Positions 15,526 through 26,552 of a stretch of DNA of 64,000 nt are shown here, in pieces. The position numbers and the translations under genes are program-made. How positions within the stretch are numbered: position 1 is the first letter of the stretch; the number at the start of each line of letters is the position of its first letter. Source of the DNA: Streptomyces sp. NBC_00536 (GTDB lineage: Bacteria; Actinomycetota; Actinomycetes; Streptomycetales; Streptomycetaceae); contig NZ_CP107819.1 in the NCBI RefSeq assembly GCF_036346295.1, forward strand, positions 5,642,001 to 5,706,000, read 5' to 3'. Under the pieces are notes generated by a model, which worked only from the letters and a program-made list of their open reading frames with translations, had not been told where the DNA came from and made no database searches.

Positions 15526-17607
15526 TCAGCCGGCGGCGGGCTTGGACTGGGCCTGGATCGCGGTGATCGCCACGGTGGTGACGATGTCCTGGACCAGCGC
15601 GCCGCGCGAGAGGTCGTTGACCGGCTTGCGCAGACCCTGCAGGACCGGGCCGACCGCCACGGCGCCCGCGGAGCGCTGGACGGCCTTGTAGGTGTTGTTG
15701 CCGGTGTTGAGGTCCGGGAAGATCAGTACGGTCGCCCGCCCGGCCACCTCGGACTCCGGCAGCTTCGTCGCGGCCACCGACGGCTCGACGGCGGCGTCGT
15801 ACTGGATCGGGCCCTCGATCAGCAGGTCCGGGCGCTGCGCGCGGACGATCTCGGTGGCCTTGCGGACCTTGTCGACGTCCGCGCCCGAACCGGAGGTGCC
15901 GGTCGAGTACGAGAGCATCGCGATCCGCGGCTCCAGCCCGAAGGCCGCGGCGGTGGTGGCCGACTGGATGGCGATGTCGGCGAGCTGCTCGGCGTTGGGG
16001 TCCGGGTTCACGGCGCAGTCGCCGTAGGCGAGGACCTTGTCGGCCAGGCACATGAAGAAGACCGAGGAGACGATGGACGCCTCGGGCTTGGTCTTGATGA
16101 TCTCGAAGGCGGGCCGGATGGTGGCGGCGGTGGAGTGCACCGCGCCGGAGACCATGCCGTCGGCCAGGCCCTCCTGGACCATCAGCGTGCCGAAGTAATT
16201 GACGTCCGTGACCACGTCGTTGGCCAGCTCGACCGTCATGCCCTTGTGGGCGCGGGCCTTCGCGTAGTACTCGGCGAACCGTTCCCGCAGCGGCGAGGTC
16301 ATCGGGTCGATCAGCTGCGCCGCGCTGATGTCGATGCCGAGGTCGGCGGCCTTCTTCAGGATCGCCTGCTCCTCGCCCAGCAGGGTCAGGTCGCACACCC
16401 CGCGGCGCAGCACCACGTCCGCGGCGCGCAGCACCCGCTCCTCGGTGCCCTCGGGCAGCACCACCCGGCGCCGCTCGGAGCGCGCCTGCTCCAGCAGCTC
16501 GTGCTCGAACATCATCGGGGTGACCCGGGTGGAGCGGGTCAGCGAGATCCGGTCGCGCAGCGCGGCCGTGTCCACGTGCCGTTCGAAGAGGCCGAGCGCG
16601 GTCTCCAGCTTGCGCGGGGTCGCGGAGTTCAGCCGGCTCTGCAGGGCGAAGAGTTCGGCGGCGGTCGGGAAGCTGTTCCCCGCGACCGAGACCACCGGGG
16701 TGCCCGGTGCCAGCTTCGAGGCCAGCGTCAGGATGTCCTTGCCGGGGCGCTCGTTCAGGGTCAGCAGGATGCCGGCGATCGGCGGGGTGCCGGAGGTGTG
16801 CGCGGCGAGCGCGCCGATGACCAGGTCGGAGCGGTCCCCGGGGGTGACGACCAGACAGCCGGGGGTCAGCGCGTTCAGGAAGTTCGGCAGCATGGCGCCG
16901 CCGAAGACGAAGTCCACGGCGTCGCGGGCCAGCCCGGCCTCGTCGCCGAGCAGCACCTCGCCCCCCAGCGCCCGGGTGATCTGGGCGACCGTCGGGGCGG
17001 AGAGCGTCTTGTCGTCGGGCAGGACGTAACAGGGCACCGGGAGCCGCGCGGCCAGCCGCTCGGCTATGACCTCGCGGTCCTCGGCGGCCACCCGGTTGGC
17101 GATCACGGCCACGACCTCGCAGCCGAGGCTCTCGTAGGCCCGGTAGGCGTTGCGGATCTCGGCGCGCACGGACTCGGCGGTCTGCTTGGCGCCCCCGACC
17201 ACGGGGACGACGACCGCGCCCAGCTCGTTGGCCAGGCGGGCGTTGAGCCCCAGCTCGTCGGGCAGGTTGGTGTCGGCGTAGTCGGTGCCGAGGACCAGCA
17301 TGACCTCGTAGTCGCGGGCGGCCCGGTGGTAGCCGTCGACCAGCTGCGAGACCAGTTCGTCGGCGCCCTTCTCGGCGAGCAGCGCGGACGCCTCGTGGTA
17401 CTCCATGCCGAAGGCGGTGGAGGGGTCCTGGTCGAGCCGGTAGCGGGCCTTGAGGAGGTCGAAGAGCCGGTCGGGTCCGTCGTGCAGCAGTGGACGGTAG
17501 ACACCCACCCGGCCCGTCTGGCGGGTCAGCAGCTCCATGAGTCCGAGCTCGATGACCTGCCGGCCGTCCCCCCGGTCGATGCCGGTCACGTACACGCTGC
17601 GCGTCAC
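15526..17607 (-). CDS. pta: Phosphate acetyltransferase, long form
   Basis: 693 residues, the long Pta architecture. It converts acetyl-CoA and phosphate to acetyl phosphate and CoA. The N-terminal part (to about 350) is a P-loop-like BioD/CobB domain followed by a DRTGG domain (VTPGDRSDLVIGA). The catalytic Pta domain occupies about 370-690 (RVVLPEGTEERVLRAADVVL; YGDCAVNPDPN; IAMLSYSTGTSGSG; VLIFPDLNTGNNTYKAVQRS). The GTG start has GGAGAG at 7 bases. It heads the pta-ackA(-pyk2) series and is divergent from pfkA across 300 bases with a tandem repeat. Confidence 0.95.
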   Translation of the reverse strand: MTRSVYVTGIDRGDGRQVIELGLMELLTRQTGRVGVYRPLLHDGPDRLFDLLKARYRLDQDPSTAFGMEYHEASALLAEKGADELVSQLVDGYHRAARDYEVMLVLGTDYADTNLPDELGLNARLANELGAVVVPVVGGAKQTAESVRAEIRNAYRAYESLGCEVVAVIANRVAAEDREVIAERLAARLPVPCYVLPDDKTLSAPTVAQITRALGGEVLLGDEAGLARDAVDFVFGGAMLPNFLNALTPGCLVVTPGDRSDLVIGALAAHTSGTPPIAGILLTLNERPGKDILTLASKLAPGTPVVSVAGNSFPTAAELFALQSRLNSATPRKLETALGLFERHVDTAALRDRISLTRSTRVTPMMFEHELLEQARSERRRVVLPEGTEERVLRAADVVLRRGVCDLTLLGEEQAILKKAADLGIDISAAQLIDPMTSPLRERFAEYYAKARAHKGMTVELANDVVTDVNYFGTLMVQEGLADGMVSGAVHSTAATIRPAFEIIKTKPEASIVSSVFFMCLADKVLAYGDCAVNPDPNAEQLADIAIQSATTAAAFGLEPRIAMLSYSTGTSGSGADVDKVRKATEIVRAQRPDLLIEGPIQYDAAVEPSVAATKLPESEVAGRATVLIFPDLNTGNNTYKAVQRSAGAVAVGPVLQGLRKPVNDLSRGALVQDIVTTVAITAIQAQSKPAAG

Positions 17608-17621
17608 GCGTGCTCTCCGTC

Positions 17622-17647
17622 CCTGTGTGTCTTACCTGTGTGTCTTA
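17622..17647. repeat. Perfect tandem 13-bp repeat upstream of pta
   Basis: CCTGTGTGTCTTA occurs twice head to tail (17622-17634, 17635-17647), beginning 15 bases upstream of the pta start. It lies in the untranslated leader or core promoter, so could be a regulator site or a copy-number-variable spacer. Confidence 0.6.
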
Positions 17648-17694
17648 CGAGTCGTTTCTGCGGCATTTTGCCCATTTGATAGGGGCTTGCCCTC

Positions 17695-17907
17695 TTGACA
17701 ATACCTCTGCCGATGGATAGGGCGCCCGCCGGGAAAAGGGCCTGTCCGGGAGGGCCGAAAGGCCCTGTGGGGGGCTTCGCTCGAAGCGCGCCCCACCCGT
17801 GGCCCGTGGAACAATCGGACAGGCTTCATCAATACGCCCTTCATCTGTACGGCGGTCCGCCCCCGCGTGGGCCGCTCGGTACGACCAGGAGCAGGAGACA
17901 CAGCACG
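17695..17907 (+). promoter_or_regulatory. pfkA promoter and structured 5' leader
   Basis: TTGACA at 17695-17700 and TAGGGC at 17718-17723 are separated by 17 bases, a good sigma-70-type pair. The predicted leader of ~180 bases contains two hairpins: AGGGCC/GGCCCT closed by a GAAA tetraloop (17751-17766) and GCTTCG/CGAAGC (17774-17787). TTGACAA also reads TTGTCAA on the other strand, so it might serve a divergent promoter. Confidence 0.45.
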
Positions 17908-18933
17908 ATGCGTATCGGAGTTCTCACCGCAGGCGGCGACTGCCCGGGCCTGAACGCTGTCATCCGGTCGGTCGTACACCGTGCCGTGGTCGGACACGGC
18001 GACGAAGTCATCGGTTTCGAGGACGGGTTCAAGGGCCTCCTCGATGGTCATTACCGCCCCCTCGACATCAATGCCGTCAGTGGCATTCTGGCGCGCGGCG
18101 GAACGATTCTCGGCTCAGCCCGGATGGAGCGCGCCCGGCTGCACGAGGCCGCCGAGAACGCGGCGGAACTGGCACAGCGGTACGAGATCGACGCCCTCAT
18201 CCCGATCGGCGGCGAAGGCACCCTGACCGCCGCCCGGATGCTGTCGGACGCGGGCATGCCGGTGGTCGGCGTACCGAAGACCATCGACAACGACATCTCC
18301 TCCACCGACCGCACCTTCGGCTTCGACACCGCCGTCATGGTGGCGACCGAGGCGATCGACCGGCTGAAGACCACCGCCGAATCGCACCAGCGCGTGATGG
18401 TCGTCGAGGTCATGGGACGCCACGCGGGCTGGATCGCCCTGGAGTCCGGCATGGCGGGCGGCGCCCACGGCATCTGCCTGCCGGAGCGGCCGTTCGAGGT
18501 CGACGCCCTGGTGAAGATGGTGGAGGAACGATTCGCCCGTGGCAAGAAGTTCGCGGTCGTCTGCGTCGCCGAAGGCGCGCACCCGGCCGAGGGCTCCATG
18601 CCGTACGAGAAGGGCGCGATCGACGCGTACGGTCACGAGCGCTTCGCCGGCATCGGCAACCGGCTGGCCGTGGAGCTGGAGCGGCGCCTGGGCAAGGAGG
18701 CCCGTCCGGTCATCCTCGGCCACGTCCAGCGCGGCGGCACCCCGACCGCGTACGACCGCGTCCTCGCGACCCGCTTCGGCTGGCACGCCGTCGAGGGCGT
18801 CCACCGCGGCGACTTCGGCAACATGACCGCGCTGCGCGGCACCGACATCGTGATGGCCCCGCTCGCCGAGGCGGTCACCGAGCTGAAGACCGTCCCGGAA
18901 GACCGCATCTACGAGGCCGAGTCCGTCTTCTAG
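17908..18933 (+). CDS. pfkA: 6-phosphofructokinase
   Basis: 341 residues from ATG 17908, preceded by AGCAGGAG. It phosphorylates fructose-6-phosphate to fructose-1,6-bisphosphate. Motifs: MRIGVLTAGGDCPGLNAVI at the N-terminus, GGEGTL near residue 103 for nucleotide binding, PKTIDNDI with the catalytic TIDND segment, EVMGRHAGWIAL, and GHVQRGGTPTAYDR. This is the compact actinobacterial form; the context (next to pta-ackA-pyk2) corresponds to pfkA2 of S. coelicolor from memory. Phosphoryl donor (ATP versus PPi) cannot be proven from sequence alone, although family members in Streptomyces use ATP. Confidence 0.94.
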   Translation: MRIGVLTAGGDCPGLNAVIRSVVHRAVVGHGDEVIGFEDGFKGLLDGHYRPLDINAVSGILARGGTILGSARMERARLHEAAENAAELAQRYEIDALIPIGGEGTLTAARMLSDAGMPVVGVPKTIDNDISSTDRTFGFDTAVMVATEAIDRLKTTAESHQRVMVVEVMGRHAGWIALESGMAGGAHGICLPERPFEVDALVKMVEERFARGKKFAVVCVAEGAHPAEGSMPYEKGAIDAYGHERFAGIGNRLAVELERRLGKEARPVILGHVQRGGTPTAYDRVLATRFGWHAVEGVHRGDFGNMTALRGTDIVMAPLAEAVTELKTVPEDRIYEAESVF

Positions 18934-18985
18934 CCCTCGCCGTCCGACCCTCCCGCCGGGACTTACGTCCCCGATCTCCGCGCCG

Positions 18986-19029
18986 AACGGCCCCGATCGC
19001 GTCCCCTCCCGGGACCGGCCGGGGCCGTT
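18986..19029. terminator. Bidirectional terminator between pfkA and the XRE gene
   Basis: AACGGCCCCG (18986-18995) pairs with CGGGGCCGTT (19020-19029), with an inner GTCCC/GGGAC stem (19001-19005, 19011-19015). It lies between two convergent stops. Confidence 0.65.
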
Positions 19030-19049
19030 TCCCGTCCGCTCGGCGTGGG

Positions 19050-19739
19050 CTAACGCACGTTCGCCAGCTCCCAGAAGCGGTCCACGATCTCCGCCAGGAA
19101 CTCGCGCCCCGCGTCCCCGCTGTCGGGTCGGCCGCCCGCGCCGCCCCAGCTCAGGGTGGAGAGCATCCGGGACTGGTAGTCCCCGTGCAGCAGCTCCAGC
19201 ACCCGCTCCAACTGGGGCTTGGGCACGGGGAGCAGCTTGGTCAGCGGTTTCACATAGGCCTGCCAGCGGGTCGTCACCGCGTTGCGCAGCAGCTCCGCCA
19301 GCTCGTCCTGCTTGCCGGTGGCGGCCACGAACTGGGCCAGTGACAGCCCCAGCAGCGAGCTGAGGGTGGCGGACTGGCGCTCGTTGCCCTTCCAGCGGCC
19401 AGTGTCCTCCATCTTCTGGTAGGCGGCCGGTTCCAGCCCGACCCGCCGGGCCAGCTCCTCCGGGGCCACGCCGCGCGCGATCCGGTGCTCCCGCAGGGTC
19501 ACCGGCTCGGCCAGAAGTTCGCCGGGCGAACACCACAGCACGCCCGCGAGCGCCGTCACCTCGGTCGAGGAGGGCGGTATTTCGCCACGCTCCCAGGCCA
19601 TGACGGTCTCGGGGTCGACGAGGAGCCCGTACTGGGCGCGCAGGCCGTAGGCGACGTGGCCGGGCGCCATGCCCAGGGCCGCCCGCAGGCGGCGGGCGGC
19701 GGGGGCATTGAAAGGAGGGCTGGAGTGCACGTGCCACAC
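19050..19739 (-). CDS. Helix-turn-helix protein with two XRE-like segments
   Basis: 229 residues from GTG 19739. Two XRE-like helix-turn-helix regions are visible: residues ~12-72 (RRLRAALGMAPGHVAYGLRA followed by ...PETVMAWERGEIPP) and ~80-140 (LREHRIARGVAPEELARRVG followed by ...AAYQKMED). The C-terminal third is helical, likely for dimerisation or ligand sensing. It is a conserved-looking Streptomyces regulator without assigned targets. A CGTAGGA/TCCTACG inverted repeat and an extra half site lie just upstream, suggesting autoregulation. Confidence 0.82.
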   Translation of the reverse strand: MWHVHSSPPFNAPAARRLRAALGMAPGHVAYGLRAQYGLLVDPETVMAWERGEIPPSSTEVTALAGVLWCSPGELLAEPVTLREHRIARGVAPEELARRVGLEPAAYQKMEDTGRWKGNERQSATLSSLLGLSLAQFVAATGKQDELAELLRNAVTTRWQAYVKPLTKLLPVPKPQLERVLELLHGDYQSRMLSTLSWGGAGGRPDSGDAGREFLAEIVDRFWELANVR

Positions 19740-19810
19740 CGTAGGAGCGAAACGGCCTTGGCGACTACAGACCGTTCAAACAAGGCCACAACTCGTAGGA
19801 TCCTCCTACG
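19740..19810. promoter_or_regulatory. Candidate autoregulatory sites of the two-HTH regulator
   Basis: CGTAGGA (19794-19800) and TCCTACG (19804-19810) form a perfect 7-bp-arm repeat with a 3-base spacer. A third CGTAGGA lies at 19740-19746, directly against the start codon. The rest of the 326-base gap to merR (19811-20027) shows no other clear structure. Confidence 0.5.
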
Positions 19811-20027
19811 GTGTTCGGGGATTAAGTCCGGATTTTGCATGACCGTCCGGTAATCGGATGGTGCGAAGATCCATTCCCCGGGGTCCGGTTCAAGCCAACC
19901 CTACGCCCGCCGTTCGAGTGAACCCCATCACACCCCGTCACGTCACCTGAACCACTTCGGCCACGCAGGCGTGAATCAGTCGGGGGCCCTCGTACACGGG
20001 GGTGGCGAGGGCCTCCTTCCCCCGCTC

Positions 20028-20059
20028 CTTGCCTTGACGTGGGCGTCAAGGATTACGGT
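20028..20059 (+). promoter_or_regulatory. MerR-type operator-promoter
   Basis: CCTTGACG (20032-20039) and CGTCAAGG (20044-20051) form a perfect dyad between CTTGCC (20028-20033) and TACGGT (20054-20059), a 20-base spacer as is typical for MerR-controlled promoters. TACGGT ends 6 bases before the merR ATG, so the transcript is probably leaderless and autoregulated. Confidence 0.65.
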
Positions 20060-20065
20060 CGGCCC

Positions 20066-20476
20066 ATGCGAATCGGCGAACTGGCGGAGCGGGCGGGCAC
20101 CACCACCCGGACCCTGCGCTACTACGAGGACCGGGGGCTGCTCCCCGCCCGGCGGACCGGCAACGGCTACCGCTCGTACGACGAGGACGACCTGCGGCTG
20201 CTGCGCGAGATCCGGGTGCTCCAGGACTTCGGCTTCGAGCTGGAGGAGACCCGTCCCTTCGTGGACTGCCTGCGGGCCGGCCACCCGGCCGGGGACGCCT
20301 GCCCCGCCTCGCTCGCCGTCTACCGCCGCAAGCTCGCGGAGCTGGACGGCCTGATCGGCAAGCTCGCCGACGTACGCGACCAGGTCGCGCGGCAGCTCGG
20401 AGCCGCCGAGGAGGCCGCCGGCGAGGCGGCCACCCCGCGCTGCGAGACCACCGCACCCGCCACCACCACAGACTGA
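20066..20476 (+). CDS. MerR-family regulator, possibly redox-responsive
   Basis: 136 residues from ATG 20066. The N-terminal winged helix is canonical (MRIGELAERAGTTTRTLRYY, then ...GLLPARRTGNGYRSY), followed by the LRLLREIRVLQDFGFELEE helix and a coiled coil. Cysteines occur at positions 68, 79 and 126, the first two flanking a short loop where MerR sensors bind metals or react. It is 24 bases upstream of a thioredoxin gene and shares its transcript, which suggests control of thioredoxin by thiol state or metal. An S. coelicolor merR-trx pair stands at the same place, from memory. Confidence 0.88.
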   Translation: MRIGELAERAGTTTRTLRYYEDRGLLPARRTGNGYRSYDEDDLRLLREIRVLQDFGFELEETRPFVDCLRAGHPAGDACPASLAVYRRKLAELDGLIGKLADVRDQVARQLGAAEEAAGEAATPRCETTAPATTTD

Positions 20477-20500
20477 CGCCTTCGAACAGGGGAGAAGAAC

Positions 20501-20869
20501 ATGCTGCGTGCCCACGGAGTGGACGAGGTCACCGACGCGACCTTCGCGAACGAGGTGCTCGCCGAGCGCGGGCGCCCCGTGCTGGTCGAGTTCACCGCCG
20601 ACTGGTGCGGGCCCTGCCGCCAGCTGGCGCCGGTGCTGTCCGCCATCGCCGCCGAGGAGGCGCACCGCCTGAAGGTGGTGCAGATCGACGCGGACAGCAA
20701 CCCCGAGACGATGGTCCGGTACGGGGTGCTGTCCATGCCCACCCTGCTCGTCCTGCGCGACGGCGAACCCGTCAAGACGCTGGTCGGCGCCCGGGCCAAG
20801 CGCCGCCTGCTTCAGGACCTCGAAGACGTCCTCGACCAGGCGGCCCCGGCCCCGGCCGTCACGGCCTGA
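20501..20869 (+). CDS. trxA: Thioredoxin
   Basis: 122 residues. A standard thioredoxin with active site C36-G-P-C39 ([16 protein letters not shown]), cis-proline segment [13 protein letters not shown] and a terminal helix. It reduces protein disulfides with thioredoxin reductase, which is not in this window. AGGGGAG lies about 8 bases before the start. Co-transcribed with merR. Its last 11 bases overlap the end of the convergent glgB gene. Confidence 0.95.
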   Translation: MLRAHGVDEVTDATFANEVLAERGRPVLVEFTADWCGPCRQLAPVLSAIAAEEAHRLKVVQIDADSNPETMVRYGVLSMPTLLVLRDGEPVKTLVGARAKRRLLQDLEDVLDQAAPAPAVTA

Positions 20870-23159
20870 GCCACACCGTCGACAGCGGCGGCAGCGTCAT
20901 CCGCAGGCTCGCCGCCCGCCCCTGCGCGGGCACCGGCTCCGGCCGCAGCGGCCGCAGGTGGCGCACCCCGCTGCCGCCGAACCGCTCGGCGTCCGTGTTC
21001 AGCACCTCGTGCCACTCGGGCACCTCGTCCGGGACACCGATCCGGTACCCGTGCCGGACCACCGGCGAGAAGTTCGAGACGCACAGCAGCGGCGAGCCGT
21101 CCACCGCGTGGCGCAGGAAGGCGATGACGTTGTCCTCCGCCGCGTCCGCCGCCACCCAGGCGAACCCCTCCGGCACCGTGTCGCGCTCCCACAGCGCGGG
21201 CGTCGCCGTGTAGGTCCGGTTCAGCTCGCCCACCAGCGAGCGCACCCCGCGGTGGTCGGCGGCCGCGGCGTAGGAGGAGTCCAGCAGCCACCAGTCCGGC
21301 CCGTGCGCCTCCGACCACTCGGCGCCCTGCGCGAACTCCTGCCCCATGAACAGGAGCTGCTTGCCGGGATGGGCCCACATGAACCCCAGGTACGCCCGGT
21401 GGCAGGCCCGCTGCTGCCACCAGTCGCCCGGCATCTTCCCGACCAGCGACCCCTTGCCGTGCACCACCTCGTCGTGCGAGATCGGCAGCACGTAGTTCTC
21501 GCTGTACGCGTAGACCATCCCGAAGGTCATGTCGTGGTGGTGGTACTTGCGGTGCACCGGCTCCTTCGCGACGTAGCGCAGGGTGTCGTGCATCCAGCCC
21601 ATGTTCCACTTCAGCCCGAAGCCGAGCCCGCCCGCGTCCGTCGGCCGGGTCACGCCCTCCCAGGCCGTGGACTCCTCGGCGATGGTCATCACGCCCGGGC
21701 AGCGCCGGTAGACCGTCGCGTTCATCTCCTGGAGCAGCGCGACCGCGTCCAGGTTCTCCCGCCCGCCGTGCTCGTTCGGCGTCCACTCGCCCTCGCCGCG
21801 CGAGTAGTCCAGGTAGAGCATCGAGGCCACCGCGTCCACGCGCAGCCCGTCGATGTGGAACTCCTGGCACCAGTACACGGCGTTCGCCACGAGGAAGTTG
21901 CGGACCTCCTTGCGCCCGTAGTCGAACTCCAGCGTCCCCCAGTCCGGGTGCGCCGCCCGCTGCGGGTCGTGGTGCTCGTACAGCGGCCGCCCGTCGAACT
22001 CGGCGAGCGCCCAGTCGTCGCGCGGGAAGTGCGCGGGCACCCAGTCGACGATCACCCCGATGCCGGCCCGGTGCAGGGCGTCGACCAGGCCGCGGAAATC
22101 GTCGGGCGTGCCCATCCGCGAGGTGGGCGCGTAGAAACCGGTGACCTGGTAGCCCCAGGAGCCGCCGAAGGGGTGCTCGGCGACCGGCATCAGCTCGACG
22201 TGGGTGAACCCCAGCTCCTTCACGTACGCCGGGAGCTGCTCCGCCAGCTGCGCGTAGCTCAGCCCCGGCCGCCAGGAGGCCAGGTGCAGCTCGTACACCG
22301 ACAGCGGCGCCTGGTGCGCGGGCCGCAGCCCCCGGGTCGCCATCCAGTCGGTGTCCTGCCACGTGTGGTGCGAGGCGGTCACGATCGACGCGTTCGCGGG
22401 CGGCACCTCGGCCCGGCGCGCCATCGGGTCGGCGCGCAGGGTGTGGCTGCCGTCCGGGCGCGTGATGTCGTACTTGTACATCGCGCCCTCGCCGACACCG
22501 GGCAGGAACAGCTCCCACACCCCGGTCGAACCCAGCGAGCGCATCGGGTGGGCCACCGCGTCCCAGTACGAGAAGTCGCCGGTGACCCTGACCCCCTGGG
22601 CGTTCGGCGCCCACACCGTGAACCGGGTCCCGGCCACGCCCTGGTGCTCCATCGGCTCCGCGCCGAGCGCCGTCCACAGCTCCTCGTGCCGGCCTTCGCC
22701 GATCAGGTGCAGGTCCAGCTCGCCGAGCGCGGGCAGGAAGCGGTAGGGGTCGTGCACCTCCACCTCGTCGCTGTCGTACGTCACCAGCAGCCGGTAGTCG
22801 GGCACCCCGGTCAGCGGCAGCAGTCCGGAGAAGAACCCGTCTCCCTCGTCGACGAGTTCGGCCCGCAGCCCCTTGGCGACGATGGTGACCGCCTTCGCGT
22901 ACGGGCGCAGCGCCCGGAACGCCACCCCGCCCCGGTGGGTGCGGCCGCCCAGCACCGCGTGCGGATCGTGGTGGCGGCCCTCCAGCAGCCGGGACCGTTC
23001 CTCCGCGCCCAGCGCCGGCGCGGGCCGGACCCCGTGCGGCGGGGCGGTCCGCCGGGCCCGGGGCGCGCGCGGTTTCTTCGCCGTCTCGGCCTGGCCGGCG
23101 GCGGTGGCGGTGGAGGTGGTCGGGCGGGACGTCGGCGACGGCTGTCGGGCGGCGCTCAC
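20859..23159 (-). CDS. glgB: 1,4-alpha-glucan branching enzyme
   Basis: 766 residues, GH13. It introduces alpha-1,6 branches into the linear glucan made by GlgE. A basic, Ala/Pro-rich N-terminal extension (~1-50) precedes the N1 and CBM48 modules. The catalytic domain has the nucleophile segment [13 protein letters not shown], the acid [10 protein letters not shown] and the third carboxylate in [14 protein letters not shown]. The GTG start shares bases with the mak stop (GTGA) and has AGGAGG about 8 bases upstream, inside mak. Last gene of the glgE-treS-mak-glgB operon. Confidence 0.96.
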   Translation of the reverse strand: MSAARQPSPTSRPTTSTATAAGQAETAKKPRAPRARRTAPPHGVRPAPALGAEERSRLLEGRHHDPHAVLGGRTHRGGVAFRALRPYAKAVTIVAKGLRAELVDEGDGFFSGLLPLTGVPDYRLLVTYDSDEVEVHDPYRFLPALGELDLHLIGEGRHEELWTALGAEPMEHQGVAGTRFTVWAPNAQGVRVTGDFSYWDAVAHPMRSLGSTGVWELFLPGVGEGAMYKYDITRPDGSHTLRADPMARRAEVPPANASIVTASHHTWQDTDWMATRGLRPAHQAPLSVYELHLASWRPGLSYAQLAEQLPAYVKELGFTHVELMPVAEHPFGGSWGYQVTGFYAPTSRMGTPDDFRGLVDALHRAGIGVIVDWVPAHFPRDDWALAEFDGRPLYEHHDPQRAAHPDWGTLEFDYGRKEVRNFLVANAVYWCQEFHIDGLRVDAVASMLYLDYSRGEGEWTPNEHGGRENLDAVALLQEMNATVYRRCPGVMTIAEESTAWEGVTRPTDAGGLGFGLKWNMGWMHDTLRYVAKEPVHRKYHHHDMTFGMVYAYSENYVLPISHDEVVHGKGSLVGKMPGDWWQQRACHRAYLGFMWAHPGKQLLFMGQEFAQGAEWSEAHGPDWWLLDSSYAAAADHRGVRSLVGELNRTYTATPALWERDTVPEGFAWVAADAAEDNVIAFLRHAVDGSPLLCVSNFSPVVRHGYRIGVPDEVPEWHEVLNTDAERFGGSGVRHLRPLRPEPVPAQGRAASLRMTLPPLSTVWLRP

Positions 23160-24649
23160 GTGTGCGGCCTCCTAGGGGGCTGCTCGCGGGGGTGGGGTGT
23201 GGGGGAGAGCGGGAGGGAATCGGTGACGGGCGGCGGGGGCGGCAGGCGGTGGGCGGGCCGCTCGCGTTCGGACAGCCGCCGCACGGCGGCCATCGGGACG
23301 TGCAGCCAGTCGGGACGGTGGCGGGACTCGTAGCGGGCCTCGTACACCGCCTTGTCGGTCTCGTAGGCGCGCAGCAGGACGGGGTCCTCGCGCGGGTCGC
23401 GGCCGGTGGTGCGGGCGTACCCCTCGCAGAAGGCGGCCCGGCAGGCATCCGCCCAGGCGGGGGCGAAGGGGCGGTGGGAGCGGGCCGCGTAGTCGAAGGA
23501 ACGCAGTATCCCGGCGATGTCCCGGACCGCCGGTTCGGGGCGGCGCCGGTCGGCCAGCGGCCGGGCCGGTTCCCCTTCGAAGTCGATCAACGACCAACTG
23601 CCGTCGAGGGTGCGCAGGGTCTGGCCCAGATGGAGGTCGCCGTGGATGCGCTGGGCGGGCACCCCGGAACCGCGTGAGGACGCGAGCGCGTCGAAGGCGC
23701 CGCGCAGCCCCGCCTCGTACGGGCGCAGTGACGTCACCTCACGTGCGGTGGCGGCCAGCCGCGCGGTCATCCCGGCGGCCAGCCGGGCCGTCTGCTCGGG
23801 GCCCAGCGCGATGGTCGGCAGGGCGTCGGCGAGCGCGCTGTGCACCTCGGCGGTGGCCCGGCCCAGGGCGTGGGCCTCGGCGGTGAAGTCGGCTCCCGCG
23901 CCGAGCCGGCGCAGCGCGAGCTGCCAGCCGTCGTCGGAGCCCCGCAGATAGGGCTGCAGGACGCCCAGGGTCAGCGGCTCGGACCCGGGCAGCTCCGCCT
24001 CGTACCAGGCGACGGGAGCGGGGACCCGGGCGCACCCGGCGGCGGCCAGGGCCCTGGGCAGTTCCAGGTCGGGATTGACCCCGGGGCCGACCCGCCGGAA
24101 CACCTTGAGGATGTAGGCGTCCCCGTAGATCAGCGAGGAGTTGGTCTGTTCCCCGGACAGCGGCCGGGCCGCCAGCGCAGCCGGGACGCTCACCCCCGGG
24201 TCGCGGTCGAAGCGCAGCGGGCCGAGCGTGCCCGGGGAGCGCAATCGTTCCAGCAGCAGGGCCGCGAGCCGTGGGTCGCCGAGGCCCTCGTAGACGGCCT
24301 GACCGGCGTACGGGCCCTCCTCGGGGCGGCCGATCAGCGCGGGCGCGAGGGCGGGCGGCAGCTCGGGGCGGATCCCGAGCAGCAGCTGGTAGCAGTCGCC
24401 GTCCACGTCGAGCAGTAGGTGCAGCAGCCCGGGCGAGGACCCCGGTGGGAGCAGTTCGGCCGCCGAGACCGGCCGCAGGGCGCTGATCGCGCGCCCCTTG
24501 CCCGCGAACCAGCGCTGCCGTGGCAGCCAGGCGCGCAGCAGCGGTTCGAGCGGGCCGAGCCGGTCGAACCGGTTCAGGGGTCCTGTCCGGTCGGCCGCCG
24601 GGCGGCCCGGCCGGCTGACCTGGCTCCGGGTGGATGCAGCCTCCGACAT
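23156..24649 (-). CDS. mak: Maltokinase
   Basis: 497 residues from ATG 24649, with AAAGGA about 9 bases upstream; upstream in-frame ATGs lack a site. It phosphorylates maltose with ATP to alpha-maltose-1-phosphate, the GlgE substrate. Evidence is an aminoglycoside-phosphotransferase-like fold: [12 protein letters not shown] near the start, the catalytic loop IHGDLHLGQ and the metal-binding [13 protein letters not shown]. coelicolor calls it pep2. The C-terminal 30 residues are Pro-rich and specific. It is separate from treS here, not fused as in some actinobacteria; a 187-base gap separates the two genes. Confidence 0.93.
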   Translation of the reverse strand: MSEAASTRSQVSRPGRPAADRTGPLNRFDRLGPLEPLLRAWLPRQRWFAGKGRAISALRPVSAAELLPPGSSPGLLHLLLDVDGDCYQLLLGIRPELPPALAPALIGRPEEGPYAGQAVYEGLGDPRLAALLLERLRSPGTLGPLRFDRDPGVSVPAALAARPLSGEQTNSSLIYGDAYILKVFRRVGPGVNPDLELPRALAAAGCARVPAPVAWYEAELPGSEPLTLGVLQPYLRGSDDGWQLALRRLGAGADFTAEAHALGRATAEVHSALADALPTIALGPEQTARLAAGMTARLAATAREVTSLRPYEAGLRGAFDALASSRGSGVPAQRIHGDLHLGQTLRTLDGSWSLIDFEGEPARPLADRRRPEPAVRDIAGILRSFDYAARSHRPFAPAWADACRAAFCEGYARTTGRDPREDPVLLRAYETDKAVYEARYESRHRPDWLHVPMAAVRRLSERERPAHRLPPPPPVTDSLPLSPTPHPREQPPRRPHT

Positions 24650-24836
24650 GGCATCGCGTCCTTTCCCCGGGGCCGTCATGGATTGCGCAGAGTGTCCCGG
24701 ATCGCGGCAGTTGCTGTCCGGTGGTGCGTGCGAGTGTCGGGTCAGGATGGTCCGTACAGGGCGGCGATTGACCCATTCGCCGCCCACGGACGCGCACTTG
24801 GTGAGGTCATCGGCGCCGTGCCCGCGGCGCCCTGCG

Positions 24837-26548
<1,712 letters not shown>

Positions 26549-26552
<4 letters not shown>

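Noticed and set aside
11563..17679. Long plus-strand frames across pyk2, ackA and pta
   Set aside because: The minus-strand enzymes have all their family motifs; the plus frames show only composition bias.
19754..19787. GGCCTTG/CAAGGCC inverted pair as an operator
   Set aside because: Arms are separated by 20 bases and no second copy is seen; likely chance.
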